NCBI RefSeq assembly: GCF_009189165.1
Contig: NZ_CP045118.1
Coordinates: 5,580,001 to 5,644,000 of the forward strand
DNA length: 64,000 nucleotides
DNA from: Pseudomonas sp. SCB32
Lineage (GTDB): Bacteria > Pseudomonadota > Gammaproteobacteria > Pseudomonadales > Pseudomonadaceae
Reading direction: 5' to 3'
The translations under genes and the position numbers were made by a program. The notes beneath the pieces are model-generated. The model was not told the DNA's origin, searched no databases, and saw only the letters and a list, made by a program, of their open reading frames with translations. Shown piece after piece: positions 16,572 through 26,050 of the stretch. Every line of letters begins with the position of its first letter. Within the stretch, counting starts at the first letter, position 1.

Positions 16572-17855
16572 TTACAGGTGCAGGCCGCCGGTCATCAGGC
16601 TGACGGCGCGCAGATCGCGGTACCAGCGCTCGGCCGGATGTTCCTGGGTGAAACCATGGCCGCCGAGCAACTGCACGGCGTCGGTACCGATCTTCATCGC
16701 CTTCTCCGCGCAGAGCAGCTTCGCCAGGTAAGCCTCGCGATGGAACGCCTGGCCGCGCTCGGCCAGTGCGCAGGCGCGCCAGACCATCAGGCGCATGGCG
16801 TCCAGTTCGACAGCGATGTCCGCGACCATGAAGGCCACGCCCTGCCGATGGCTGATCGGCTCGCCGAAGGCCTCGCGTTCGTTGCAGTAGGTGATCACGT
16901 AGTCCAGCGCCGCCTGGCCGGTGCCAACCGCCAACGCACACCAGGCCAGCGCTGTGTAATCGAGGAAGGCCTGGTAGTCGAAGCGCTCCGCCGCGAGCCG
17001 CTGCTCGACCGGCACCTTCACGCTCTTGAAGCGCACCCGCGCGGCGCCGGTGGCCTTCAGGCCCATGGCCGGCTCGGCGCGCACTTCGACGCCCTTGGCG
17101 CGGGTGTCCACCAGGAGCAGGGCCGGGCCGTCGCCGGTGTCGGCGGCGACAATCAGTTTCTGCGCATCCACACCCCGTACCACCAGGCACTTCTCGCCGG
17201 ACAGCGTGTAGTTCGAGCCGCGCTTGCGGGCTTTCGTGGACAGGCGCTGCGGATCGGCCAGCAACTGCGGCTCGTTCACCGCGATGGCGATCAGCGGCGC
17301 GGCCTCCTCGGCGACGAAGGCCGGCAGCCAGCGCGCCTGCTGTTCGGACGACGCCCAGCGACGGATGCAGTTGGCGGCCGACAGCGGTACCAGCAGCGCG
17401 GCAGCCAGACTCAGGTCACCACGGGCAAGGGCTTCGGCAATCAGTGCATTGGTGACCACGGTGCGCTCGCCGGCCATGCCGCCGTGCACTTCACTGACGC
17501 CGTAGTGGGTCAGGCCCAGCTCCTGCGCCTGGGCCAACAGTTCCAGGCTGAGACCGGCCTTGGCGTCGGCGTCGCGGGCGGCGGGCCGCAGTACTTCGGC
17601 GGCGAAGCCGTCGAGCATCTCCACCAGCATCTGCTGCTCGTCGGACAGGGACAGGTCGAAGAGCCCGTCCGGGTCAGCCTTGCGCGGAGTCTTGGGCTGT
17701 TTGGCAGCGCGCTCGCTGGCCAGCCGGAAGCCGGTGCGGCTGCCGCTGTAGAGCATTCTCTCGAAGGGTTTGCGCAGCTTCAGTCGGTCCGGCCAGTCGG
17801 CCTGGGCAACGCGATTCAGCACGGCCAGGGCGCGGCCCTGCACGTCGGTGGTCAT
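16572..17855 (-). CDS. Acyl-CoA dehydrogenase family protein (PA4995-like)
   Basis: 427 residues. The N-terminal extension (about 1-60) precedes the acyl-CoA dehydrogenase fold: LSLSDEQQMLVEMLDGFAAE begins the alpha domain, and the beta domain carries AIAVNEPQLL and GEKCLVVRG. The C-terminus is AVQLLGGHGFTQEHPAERWYRDLR. The flavin- and catalytic-site signatures are less canonical than in the partner, so it may be a second subunit or have an odd substrate. ATG at 17855 is the first gene of this two-gene unit. Confidence 0.9.
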   Translation of the reverse strand: MTTDVQGRALAVLNRVAQADWPDRLKLRKPFERMLYSGSRTGFRLASERAAKQPKTPRKADPDGLFDLSLSDEQQMLVEMLDGFAAEVLRPAARDADAKAGLSLELLAQAQELGLTHYGVSEVHGGMAGERTVVTNALIAEALARGDLSLAAALLVPLSAANCIRRWASSEQQARWLPAFVAEEAAPLIAIAVNEPQLLADPQRLSTKARKRGSNYTLSGEKCLVVRGVDAQKLIVAADTGDGPALLLVDTRAKGVEVRAEPAMGLKATGAARVRFKSVKVPVEQRLAAERFDYQAFLDYTALAWCALAVGTGQAALDYVITYCNEREAFGEPISHRQGVAFMVADIAVELDAMRLMVWRACALAERGQAFHREAYLAKLLCAEKAMKIGTDAVQLLGGHGFTQEHPAERWYRDLRAVSLMTGGLHL

Positions 17856-18031
17856 GGCATCTCGCTCCGCGGAGGGTGGATGCCGTTGATCATGCGCCGG
17901 GAATCGGCGGGGGAACCATGACCGCTTTGCCGGGGCGATCTGGCAATGAGGTCAGTGTCTTGTGGGTAATGGACCCGGCCTGTCGGCCGGATCGCGGGCA
18001 AGGCCGGCGCATCCAGGGAAACGAAAGACGA

Positions 18032-19456
18032 TCAGTTCTGGTGCCGGATCTTCTCGACGATGGCCGTGGTGGAGCTGTTCTCCACCAGGCCGAGCACACG
18101 GACTTCACCGCCATAGGCTTTGACGATCCCGGCCCCGACCACCTGCTCGACGCCGTAGTCGCCGCCCTTCACCAGCACGTCCGGACGGACTTCGGTGAGC
18201 AGGCGTTCGGGAGTGTCCTCGCCGAAGTGGACGACCCAGTCCACCGCGCCGAGACCGGCCAGTACGGCCATGCGGCGGTCGACGCTGTTGATCGGGCGGC
18301 CCGGTCCTTTCAGGCGGGTCACCGAGCCGTCGTCGTTGACCGCGACGATCAGGCGGTCGCCCTGGGCGCGCGCCTGTTCCAGGTAGGTCACGTGGCCAGC
18401 GTGGAGGATGTCGAAGCAGCCATTGGTGAAGACGATCTTCTCGCCGTGGGCGCGGGCGTCCTCGATGGCCAGCAGCAGCTGGTCGAGGCTCAGCACGCCA
18501 CGCTCGGAGCCCTGCTCGCGCTGCACGGCGCGGCGCAGTTCCGGAGCGCTGATGGCGGCGGTACCCAGCTTGCCGACCACGATGCCGGCGGCCAGGTTGG
18601 CCAGGGCCACGGCCTGCGGCAGGTCTTCACCGGCGGCGATGGCGCCGGCCAGGGTGGAAATCACGGTGTCGCCGGCGCCGGTGACGTCGAACACTTCGCG
18701 GGCGCGGGCCGGCAGGTGCAGGGCGTTGTGGCCGGGGCGCAGCAGGGTCATGCCGTGCTCGCCACGGGTGACCAGCAGCGCGCCGAGTTCCAGCTCGGTC
18801 ATCAGTTGCAGGCCTTTGGCGACCAGCTCGGCCTCGTCGGCGCAGCGGCCGACGATGGCTTCGAATTCGGAGAGGTTCGGGGTGATCAGGCTGGCGCCAC
18901 GGTAGATGGCGAAGTCCTTGCCCTTGGGGTCGGCCAGCACCGGGATGCCGCGCTGGCGGGCGGCCTGGATCAGCTGCTGGTGGTTCTTCAGCGCGCCCTT
19001 GCCATAGTCGGAGAGCACCAGTACGCGGACGTTATCCAGCAGCGCCTCGACATCGGCGGACAGGGCCACGGCGTCGGTGCGGAAGGCTTCCTCGAAGTCC
19101 ACGCGCAGCAGTTGCTGGTGACGGCTCATGACCCGCAGCTTGACGATGGTGGGCTGGCCGGCGATGCGCTGGAAGCGGGTGGTCACGCCTACCGCCTGCA
19201 GGCTGTCGCTCAGGCTGTCGGCGGCCTCGTCGACACCGGTGACGCCGACCAGGAAGGCCGGGGCGCCCAGGGCGGCAAGGTTCAGCGCGACGTTGGCGGC
19301 ACCACCGGGGCGGTCCTCATGCTGCTCGACCCGTACCACGGGCACCGGCGCCTCGGGCGAAATGCGCGAGGTCGCGCCATGCCAGTAGCGGTCGAGCATA
19401 ACGTCGCCTACCACCAGCACGGGGGCCTGATCGAATCGGGGCATGGTCAGTTTCAT
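18032..19456 (-). CDS. hldE: Bifunctional heptose 7-phosphate kinase / heptose 1-phosphate adenylyltransferase HldE
   Basis: Makes ADP-D-glycero-beta-D-manno-heptose precursor for the LPS inner core. It has 474 residues, the expected length. The N-terminal PfkB/ribokinase domain (about 1-315) contains [25 protein letters not shown] and the catalytic [10 protein letters not shown]. The C-terminal cytidylyltransferase-like domain (about 340-474) has [20 protein letters not shown] with the HXGH nucleotide-binding motif. ATG at 19456 has GGAG 6 nt upstream and is preferred over a start further up. It feeds WaaC and WaaF encoded further right. Confidence 0.96.
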   Translation of the reverse strand: MKLTMPRFDQAPVLVVGDVMLDRYWHGATSRISPEAPVPVVRVEQHEDRPGGAANVALNLAALGAPAFLVGVTGVDEAADSLSDSLQAVGVTTRFQRIAGQPTIVKLRVMSRHQQLLRVDFEEAFRTDAVALSADVEALLDNVRVLVLSDYGKGALKNHQQLIQAARQRGIPVLADPKGKDFAIYRGASLITPNLSEFEAIVGRCADEAELVAKGLQLMTELELGALLVTRGEHGMTLLRPGHNALHLPARAREVFDVTGAGDTVISTLAGAIAAGEDLPQAVALANLAAGIVVGKLGTAAISAPELRRAVQREQGSERGVLSLDQLLLAIEDARAHGEKIVFTNGCFDILHAGHVTYLEQARAQGDRLIVAVNDDGSVTRLKGPGRPINSVDRRMAVLAGLGAVDWVVHFGEDTPERLLTEVRPDVLVKGGDYGVEQVVGAGIVKAYGGEVRVLGLVENSSTTAIVEKIRHQN

Positions 19457-19542
19457 GGGAACTCCGCAGGTCGAAATCGCCGCGGATAATACCATAGCCA
19501 TCCAGTGCGACTTGTGCCGAGCACTGGCCGGTCAGCTGCCAG

Positions 19543-20955
19543 TTACGGCAGTCGGCGCACCCAGAACAGCTCGTGGCGGCGCACCGCCTTGCGGAAAAAC
19601 TCATCCTCGCCGCTCGCCGGCCACTGGCGCCCGGCGAGTACGCGCTGGATCAGCCGACGCAGGCGCTTCTTGCCGGTGAGCGGGGTCTGCAGGTCGTGCT
19701 GCAGGGCGAGCGCCTGGGCCTTGTCGATGCGGGTCGCTGTATCGAGCACTGGGCTCCACAGCGGATCGGCCGGTAATGCCTCGATACAAGGTGGCAGGGC
19801 AATGCCGCCGTCGGCCGGGCCCATCGGCCAGCGGTCGTTGTCGTGCAGGTGGTTGGCGTAGAGCAACAGGGTCTGTGGCTTCCAACTGCTGCCCTGGATT
19901 GCCTCCAGCGCAGCCCGGGTGGCCTGCACGTGGTCGGCGTGGGGGTCCAGTTCCGGATGAGCAGTGAGGATCACGTCCGGGCGGACATGCTCGATCAGCG
20001 CGGTCAGGTCGGCCACCAGGTTCAGCCAGGTCGGCGCGCCGTCGCGGTCGCCGGGCAACGGCAGCGGATTGAAGCTACGCACGCTGCGCACATCGCTTTC
20101 ACCGGATTCGCGCGAACCGAAGGCCTGGCTCGGCTCGGCGGCCATCGCCGGCAGCTGCAGGCAGTAGTAGCCCAGTTGCACGCAGCGCTCGGCCGGCACC
20201 CCGCCCCAGAGCGGCGCGGCAATGCTGTCCCAGCTGCGCAGGCGACCTTTCAGGCGCGCGGCGGCGGCCTTGTCCAGTCCCAGGCGCTGGTAGTGTTCGG
20301 CCTCGATCTCGCCCTGGGTCAGGGTGACGATCCAGGCGTCCGGGCAACGGCTGTACTGACCGAAGGCGGCCAGCTCGGCGTCGTCGGCATGGGGCGCGAC
20401 GATCAGCAGGCGCTGCCGGGCGTAATCGGGATTCTGGAAGGCATGCAGCACGCCCTCCTGCCCGATGCGGCAATGGCGACTGCGGATGCGCAGGTGACCT
20501 GCGCGCAGGGCGTCGCCCTGGCCCGACAGGTTGATGTAGCGCTTGCCGCTGACACCGCGTTCGAAGTCCTGGCGATCATTGTCAGCGCCTTCGATCAGCA
20601 CCTGCGGGTCGAGCCAGCGACCCAGCAGCGAAGCCTTGATCTCGACCTCCAGCACCAGGGTCTCCGCGTCCGCCGGCAGCGCACCATCGGCGATCTGCAG
20701 CCCATTGGGACCGATGGATACCGGCAAGGTGGCGGTGCCCTGCGGGAAGTCGTAGCGGTAGTCGTCGCGCGGCGAGTAGAAGAGGTGATCAGCGAACCAG
20801 GCTTCGTGGGCGACCCAGCCCAGCAGCACGGCCAGCGGTACGCTCCACCAGGGCGCGAAGACGCCGAGCAGGATCAGCGCCAGCAGGGCAATGAGCAGGA
20901 CCACGCGCTTCTTGCGACGGTGCTGTTTGAGCAGTTGCTGCTTGCGGGCGCTCAT
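19543..20955 (-). CDS. dnpA: PIG-L family de-N-acetylase DnpA
   Basis: 470 residues. A basic N-terminus and two closely spaced hydrophobic segments (about 17-50) anchor it in the inner membrane. A jelly-roll-like stretch precedes a LmbE/PIG-L deacetylase domain with zinc motif APHADDAELAAFG (about residue 186) and the distal HPELDPHADH motif. PAO1 PA5002/DnpA is a de-N-acetylase that affects fluoroquinolone tolerance and sits in the LPS cluster. Here the gene lies between hldE and mig-14, whereas in PAO1 I recall it between ssg and mig-14. Confidence 0.9.
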   Translation of the reverse strand: MSARKQQLLKQHRRKKRVVLLIALLALILLGVFAPWWSVPLAVLLGWVAHEAWFADHLFYSPRDDYRYDFPQGTATLPVSIGPNGLQIADGALPADAETLVLEVEIKASLLGRWLDPQVLIEGADNDRQDFERGVSGKRYINLSGQGDALRAGHLRIRSRHCRIGQEGVLHAFQNPDYARQRLLIVAPHADDAELAAFGQYSRCPDAWIVTLTQGEIEAEHYQRLGLDKAAAARLKGRLRSWDSIAAPLWGGVPAERCVQLGYYCLQLPAMAAEPSQAFGSRESGESDVRSVRSFNPLPLPGDRDGAPTWLNLVADLTALIEHVRPDVILTAHPELDPHADHVQATRAALEAIQGSSWKPQTLLLYANHLHDNDRWPMGPADGGIALPPCIEALPADPLWSPVLDTATRIDKAQALALQHDLQTPLTGKKRLRRLIQRVLAGRQWPASGEDEFFRKAVRRHELFWVRRLP

Positions 20956-20975
20956 GGTGGTTCTCCGTTTAGCGG

Positions 20976-21093
20976 AATCGCGGACGAAGTCCGCTCCTGC
21001 ATTGTTTCCTGGGTGATTCCCCTTCGGGACAGCGCTTGCGCTGAACGCACTTCAGTGCGGCCCGAAGGGTGAGCGCAGCGAATAGCCCAAAAG
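20976..21093 (-). repeat. 118-bp three-way-junction repeat, copy B
   Basis: Inverted relative to copy A at 10344-10461, with 115 of 118 positions identical by direct comparison. It fills most of the gap between dnpA and mig-14. It includes the REP half GCGGACGAAGTCCGC near its dnpA-proximal end. Confidence 0.85.
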
Positions 21094-21117
21094 ATAGTCG
21101 CGTCTTCAGGCCTGAGG

Positions 21118-22014
21118 TCAGACCTGGAATACCGGCACGCGATGGCACCAGCGGTCCTTGTACTCGCGGTCGGCGCGGCCGAAGGAATAGCGCAGCGGCT
21201 TGCCCAGCGCCTCGGCTTCCGCCCAGGCTTCCTGCGTATTGACGAAGCTGAGCACGCTGCCGGGGCTGAACTCGCGGTTCTCCGGCGCGACGCCGCCGTT
21301 GATGTACTCGACGCTGACCCACTTCGGCGCTTCGACCCGGTAGAGAATCTGGATCGCCACCGGCTCGCCGTCCAGGCGCACCAGGGAGCCGCGCATGAAC
21401 TCGCGCATCAGGGCGAAGACTTCGGCCAGCCGCGCCTTGCCCGGCACCTCGAATTCCCAGCGGCGCTGGAACAGGTCGGCATAGATGCGCGCCTGCTCCT
21501 CGGGGCTCAGCTCGCTCATGGGCTGCAGCGCCCCACCCGCCTCTTCCAGCAGGCGCTGTTCGCGGCGCTGGTTGTAGCGGAATTTCTTGGAGAAGTCGGC
21601 CGGGGCGCGGTTCATCGCCAGTTGCTCGGGCTGCTCGCGAGCGTCGCTGACCTGCTCGCGGTTCAGCTCGGACAGGTAGCGCACCTGGTGGCGCAGTTCG
21701 ACGCGCGCGCCTTCGGCGATCGGCAGGATGATCTCGGCATTGCCCAGGTCGAACAGGGCCTTCTTGCCCGAGCGCTTGAGCACATCCTTGGACAGCGCCA
21801 GGTTGCGCCCCCAGGTCGGCACGGCGGCGCGCAATTCGTCGCCTTCGAACCAGCCGAGGTAGCGCACCGGGATGCCCGCCAGGCTGGCGAGGCGCTCGAC
21901 CACGTCCGGATGGGTGGCGACGCTGCCACCGAAGGTCTGCCAGGCGGTGGCATAGTCAGCCGCAGCGATGGGCGTCCAGCCACGTTCGCGGAAAAGGCGC
22001 AGGTGGTTCAGCAT
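21118..22014 (-). CDS. Mig-14 family protein (GNAT-like)
   Basis: 298 residues matching the Mig-14 family, whose Salmonella and Pseudomonas members contribute to resistance to cationic antimicrobial peptides through LPS-linked functions. Visible family features: GIPVRYLGWFEGDELRAAVP, FSKKFRYNQRREQRLLEEAG and the C-terminal GNAT-like segment VSVEYINGGVAPENREFSPG with FGRADREYKDRWCHRVPVF. No signal peptide or membrane segment. It ends 20 nt after msbA on the same strand, so it is probably cotranscribed with the flippase gene (msbA-mig-14-dnpA direction). PA5003 is the PAO1 counterpart. Confidence 0.88.
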   Translation of the reverse strand: MLNHLRLFRERGWTPIAAADYATAWQTFGGSVATHPDVVERLASLAGIPVRYLGWFEGDELRAAVPTWGRNLALSKDVLKRSGKKALFDLGNAEIILPIAEGARVELRHQVRYLSELNREQVSDAREQPEQLAMNRAPADFSKKFRYNQRREQRLLEEAGGALQPMSELSPEEQARIYADLFQRRWEFEVPGKARLAEVFALMREFMRGSLVRLDGEPVAIQILYRVEAPKWVSVEYINGGVAPENREFSPGSVLSFVNTQEAWAEAEALGKPLRYSFGRADREYKDRWCHRVPVFQV

Positions 22015-22035
22015 GTCAGGTGTTCCGCGCTGGCG

Positions 22036-23865
22036 TCATACCGACTGCTCGGTACGGGTGCCGACCTCGACCGGATCGTCGGCGAACTGCCGCGCATGCA
22101 GACGGGCGTAGTAGCCGTTCTGCGCGATCAGCTCGTCATGGCTGCCACGCTCGACGATGTGCCCCTGGTCCATCACCAGGATCAGATCCGCCGCTTCGAT
22201 GGTGCTCAGGCGGTGGGCAATGACCAGGGTGGTGCGACCTTCCATCACCTTTTCCAGGGCGGCCTGGATGTGCCGCTCGGACTCGGTGTCCAGCGCCGAG
22301 GTGGCCTCATCGAGGATCAGTACCGGGGCATCCTTGAGCAGCGCGCGGGCAATCGCCAGGCGCTGGCGCTGGCCGCCGGAGAGCGTTACGCCGTTCTCGC
22401 CGACTTCGGTCTCGAAGCCTTCGGGCAGGCGGTCGATGAATTCGCGGGCGAAGGCGTCGTCGGCGGCTTTCTCCACCGCGCTGCGCGGCTTGCTGGCGAG
22501 GTCGCCGTAGGCAATGTTGTTCAGCACGCTGTCGTTGAACAGGTTGACCTGCTGGGTCACCAGCGAAATGTGCTTGCGCAAGTTGTTCAGTCGGTAGTCT
22601 TCGACATCCACGCCATCGAGCAGGATCTGCCCTTCGCTGTGGTCGTAGAAGCGCGGAATCAGGTTGGCCAGGGTCGACTTGCCGCTACCCGAGCGGCCGA
22701 CCAGCGCCACCATCTGGCCCGGTTCGACACTGAAGCTCAGGTCCTTGAGCACCTGTTTTTCGGTGCCCGGGTAGGTGAAGCTGAGGTTCCTCACCTCCAG
22801 GCGGCCGTTCACGCGCTCGCGTTCGACGGTACCGTTGTCCACTTCGGGCGTCTCGTCGAGCTGCTCGAAGATGCTCTCGGCGCCCGCCACACCCTTCTGG
22901 ATGGTCGAGCTGACTTCGGAGAGCTGGCGGATCGGCTTGGGCAGCAGGCCGGCCATGGAGATGTAGGCCACCAGATCACCGACGGTGGCGTCGCCGCGCA
23001 GCAGCAGCACCAGGTACAGCAGCACCGCCATGGCGCTGTAGATCACCAGCTGCAGGATGGGGGTATAGACCGCGGAGGTCTTGTTCATGCGCAGGTTCTT
23101 TTCGGTGTTCTCGCTGCTCACGTGCAGGAAGCGCTGGCGCTCATAGGACTCGCCACCGAAGCTGCGGACCACGCGGTAACCCTGGATGGTCTCGGAGGAG
23201 ACGTGGGTCACGTCGCCCATGGCCACCTGGATCTTCCTGCTCTGCTTGCGGAACTTCTTGCTGGCGCTGGTCACCAGCACGGCGATGATCGGCAGGATGG
23301 CGACCATCACCAGGGTCAGTTTCCAGTTCATCCACATCAGGGTGAAGAACAGGAAGACCACGGTCATGCCTTCACGGATCACGATCTTGATCGCATCGGT
23401 GGCGGCACCTGTGACCATGGTCACGTTGAAGGTGATGCGCGAGATCAGGTGCCCGGAATTGTTCCGGTCGAAGTAGCGGTTGGGCAGGACCAGCAGGTTG
23501 TTGAACAACGCCACCCGTAGGTCGTGAACCAGGCCGAGGGAGACCCTGGCGATGAAGTAGTTGCCGAGGAAGGAGCCGACGCCCTGCCACATGGAGATCA
23601 GCACCACCAGCAGCGGCACCGCGAAGAGCAGGCGCAGGTCGCGCAGCCAGGGCCAGGGTGCAGTGGGGAACAGCGACGCCTCGGGATTGCTCAGGCCGTC
23701 GACGAAATACTTGAGGATGCCGGCGAGCATCGGCTGGGTCGATGCGAAGATCAGGAAGCCGACGATACTGAGGGCGAACATTCCCCAGTAAGGGCGCACA
23801 TACGACAACAGACGTAGGTAGATGCGAAAGGATGAGCGATTATCGCTGCGGGAAGGTACGGTCAT
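22036..23865 (-). CDS. msbA: Lipid A-core flippase MsbA (ABC exporter)
   Basis: 609-residue half-transporter that flips lipid A-core across the inner membrane. It has six transmembrane helices (about 25-345), then a nucleotide-binding domain: Walker A GRSGSGKST, Q-loop SLVTQQVNLF, signature LSGGQRQR, Walker B VLILDEATSALD and the H-loop IAHRLST. Intracellular coupling sequence NRYFDRNNSGHLISR is typical. It is divergent from the WaaL-like gene, with a shared 131-bp promoter region. Confidence 0.97.
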   Translation of the reverse strand: MTVPSRSDNRSSFRIYLRLLSYVRPYWGMFALSIVGFLIFASTQPMLAGILKYFVDGLSNPEASLFPTAPWPWLRDLRLLFAVPLLVVLISMWQGVGSFLGNYFIARVSLGLVHDLRVALFNNLLVLPNRYFDRNNSGHLISRITFNVTMVTGAATDAIKIVIREGMTVVFLFFTLMWMNWKLTLVMVAILPIIAVLVTSASKKFRKQSRKIQVAMGDVTHVSSETIQGYRVVRSFGGESYERQRFLHVSSENTEKNLRMNKTSAVYTPILQLVIYSAMAVLLYLVLLLRGDATVGDLVAYISMAGLLPKPIRQLSEVSSTIQKGVAGAESIFEQLDETPEVDNGTVERERVNGRLEVRNLSFTYPGTEKQVLKDLSFSVEPGQMVALVGRSGSGKSTLANLIPRFYDHSEGQILLDGVDVEDYRLNNLRKHISLVTQQVNLFNDSVLNNIAYGDLASKPRSAVEKAADDAFAREFIDRLPEGFETEVGENGVTLSGGQRQRLAIARALLKDAPVLILDEATSALDTESERHIQAALEKVMEGRTTLVIAHRLSTIEAADLILVMDQGHIVERGSHDELIAQNGYYARLHARQFADDPVEVGTRTEQSV

Positions 23866-23935
23866 CTGGGCGCACTGCGATCAAAAGCGACACTTTACCA
23901 CAGCTTCCGGCAACACTCGGTGCGCGCATTCCCAC

Positions 23936-23963
23936 CTGACGGCAATGCGCCTTCCGCTATAAT
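23936..23963 (+). promoter_or_regulatory. Sigma70-type promoter of the WaaL-kinase gene
   Basis: A perfect TATAAT (23958-23963) lies 34 nt upstream of the ATG, with CTGACG (23936-23941) as -35 at 16-nt spacing. Confidence 0.65.
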
Positions 23964-23996
23964 CCCCCGCTTTCAAGCAAGACCGGCCGTTCGCTC

Positions 23997-25847
23997 ATGC
24001 TCGCTCGCTCCACCGTCAACTGGTCACAATCCACCTTCGACTTCATCTGCCGCTGGATATTGCCCGCCGGCTATATCGCGCTGCTCGCCGGCATGATGCT
24101 GGTTGCCGAACGTCCCCAGTATCACCGGCTGGTCTACCTGCTGCTCTGCTTCCCCGCATTGCTGGCCCTCTGCCTCAAGCCCAGCGGTGTCCGCGTGCTG
24201 CTCAGGGAGCCGATGGTCCTGGCCTTTCTCGCCTTTGCCGGCTGGGCGATTCTGAGCATTGCCTGGAGCCCGGCGGGCGATGACGTCGACGGACTGGTGA
24301 AAAGGCCGATCTACGTGATCATGCTGTTCGCCGCCAGCGCCATGTTGGCGCTGCTCCAACCCAAACGCCTGCGATACGCCTACCTGACGGCCGCGGTACT
24401 TGTGCTGCTGGCATCGGTCTACAGCCTGATACTGTTCTTCGAGCACTACAAAGCCGGCAACCGGATGATCGGCGGGTTCGGCGCCCTGGATAACCCACTG
24501 CTCAGTTCGCACCTGTTCGGCTTCTTCTGCACGTACTGGCTCGCCATCGGCATGAGCCAGCGTCGTCGGCGTGCAATCCTGCTGGCGACCCCGGCCCTGC
24601 TGGTAATGATCACCGCGACGCTCGCCACCGGATCACGCACCCCCCTGCTGGCACTGCTGCTGGCGTCGGTCTGGCTGATCGCCCTGCGTGGTGGACGGCG
24701 TGGCCTGCTGTTGTTCATCGGGCTCCTGGCCGGCGGCGCACTGCTCCTGCTGTTCCCCGACACCCTGCTGAGCCGGGGCACATCCTACCGCCTGGAGCTC
24801 TGGCACCTGAGCTTGCAGGAAATCGCCAAGGCCCCCTGGCTGGGGCACGGCTATCGCGCGACCCTCGCAATCGATCCGGGCAACGGCATCGAATTCAGCG
24901 AGCCGCACAGCTTCATCCTCGGCGTGCTCTACTACGTCGGCATCATCGGCCTGCTGCCGTGGCTGTGCATGTACCTGCTGGGGCTGTACAGCGCCTGGCG
25001 GAACCGTCGAGACCCGATGTACATGATCGCCTCCGCGCTGCTGGTGTTCGGGCTCGGCGCCGGGCTGACCGAGGGCGGCGACATTCTCTCGCGCCCCAAG
25101 GAGCACTGGCTGCTGCTATGGATCCCGCTGACCCTGCTCGCCGGGCTGAACATCGCGACGCGCCTGCGCTTCGGCCGCACGGTGGAGATGCGCGACCTGC
25201 CCGTATCTGACTACGAGCGGCTCAGCGCCAGGAGCCGACTGATCGAAGAGGACGGGCTCGGGCCAAAGGTCCTCGAGCTGGCCGATGGCAGTTTCCTCAA
25301 GCTGTTCCGTCGCAAGCGCCTGGTGAGCTCCGCCCGGCTGCTGCCCTACGCCAAGCGTTTCGCCAACAATTGCCGTTTCCTGCTCCGGCTGGGTATCCCC
25401 GCCCCGGAGGTAACCGGCCTGTATCAGCTTGACGAACGCACCACCGCGGTCCAGTACACCCCGCTACCTGGCCAGACCCTGCGCCAGGCGCTCGCCGCAG
25501 CCAGCAGCGACAAGGCCCGGGCACGCCTGGTACGGCGCTTCGGCGCACTGCTCGGGCAGTTGCACGAACTGGGGGTGTATTTCCGCTCGCTGCACCTGGG
25601 GAACGTCCTGGTACTGCCGGACGGTGATTTCGCCTTGATCGACGTCGCCGACATGAATATCCGCCTCAGCCCGCTCGGACGCACCCTGCGCATTCGCAAC
25701 CTGCGCCACATGCAGCGCTACCCGGAAGACCGGAGAGTGCTTTTCGAGCAGCACCTGCCGCAGTTGCTGGAGGGTTATGCCCTGGAAGCCGGCAAGCGCG
25801 CGGCCGAGGATATCCGTCAAAACGTGGAAAACCGCACGCCAGCCTGA
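23997..25847 (+). CDS. waaL: O-antigen ligase (WaaL)-like membrane protein fused to a C-terminal LPS-kinase-like domain
   Basis: 616 residues. Residues 1 to about 390 form a polytopic membrane protein of the Wzy_C/O-antigen ligase superfamily: roughly ten or more hydrophobic helices, LATGSRTPLLALLLASVW, then the large periplasmic loop GTSYRLELWHLSLQEIAKAP and EPHSFILGVLYYVGIIG with the conserved His. Residues from about 395 to 616 resemble a cytoplasmic InaA/WaaP-type kinase: lobe start GPKVLELADGSFLKLFRRKR, catalytic-loop region FRSLHLGN and ALIDVADM with D549. At the catalytic Asp position of the loop there is S531. The PAO1 WaaL is, as I recall, only about 400 residues, so this is a fusion with a separate kinase module. 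ATG at 23997 follows a perfect TATAAT. Ligase activity is inferred. Confidence 0.82.
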   Translation: MLARSTVNWSQSTFDFICRWILPAGYIALLAGMMLVAERPQYHRLVYLLLCFPALLALCLKPSGVRVLLREPMVLAFLAFAGWAILSIAWSPAGDDVDGLVKRPIYVIMLFAASAMLALLQPKRLRYAYLTAAVLVLLASVYSLILFFEHYKAGNRMIGGFGALDNPLLSSHLFGFFCTYWLAIGMSQRRRRAILLATPALLVMITATLATGSRTPLLALLLASVWLIALRGGRRGLLLFIGLLAGGALLLLFPDTLLSRGTSYRLELWHLSLQEIAKAPWLGHGYRATLAIDPGNGIEFSEPHSFILGVLYYVGIIGLLPWLCMYLLGLYSAWRNRRDPMYMIASALLVFGLGAGLTEGGDILSRPKEHWLLLWIPLTLLAGLNIATRLRFGRTVEMRDLPVSDYERLSARSRLIEEDGLGPKVLELADGSFLKLFRRKRLVSSARLLPYAKRFANNCRFLLRLGIPAPEVTGLYQLDERTTAVQYTPLPGQTLRQALAAASSDKARARLVRRFGALLGQLHELGVYFRSLHLGNVLVLPDGDFALIDVADMNIRLSPLGRTLRIRNLRHMQRYPEDRRVLFEQHLPQLLEGYALEAGKRAAEDIRQNVENRTPA

Positions 25848-26050
25848 ATACCTTGGGGCCTGCACACGCAGCCCCAAAGCAATACATCTCGGCCAAGCGA
25901 CGATCTCCCTTAGCAATTCACCACGGGCAACCACGGCACGCTCATCCGTCCCGGGTTGCCCGCTCCAACCTCGGCCATGGGGCCGCAACGCGCGGAACGC
26001 ATCGTCGGCGCCCGTGGCGTTGCCGTTTTCCACCGGAGCACAAGAAGAAC

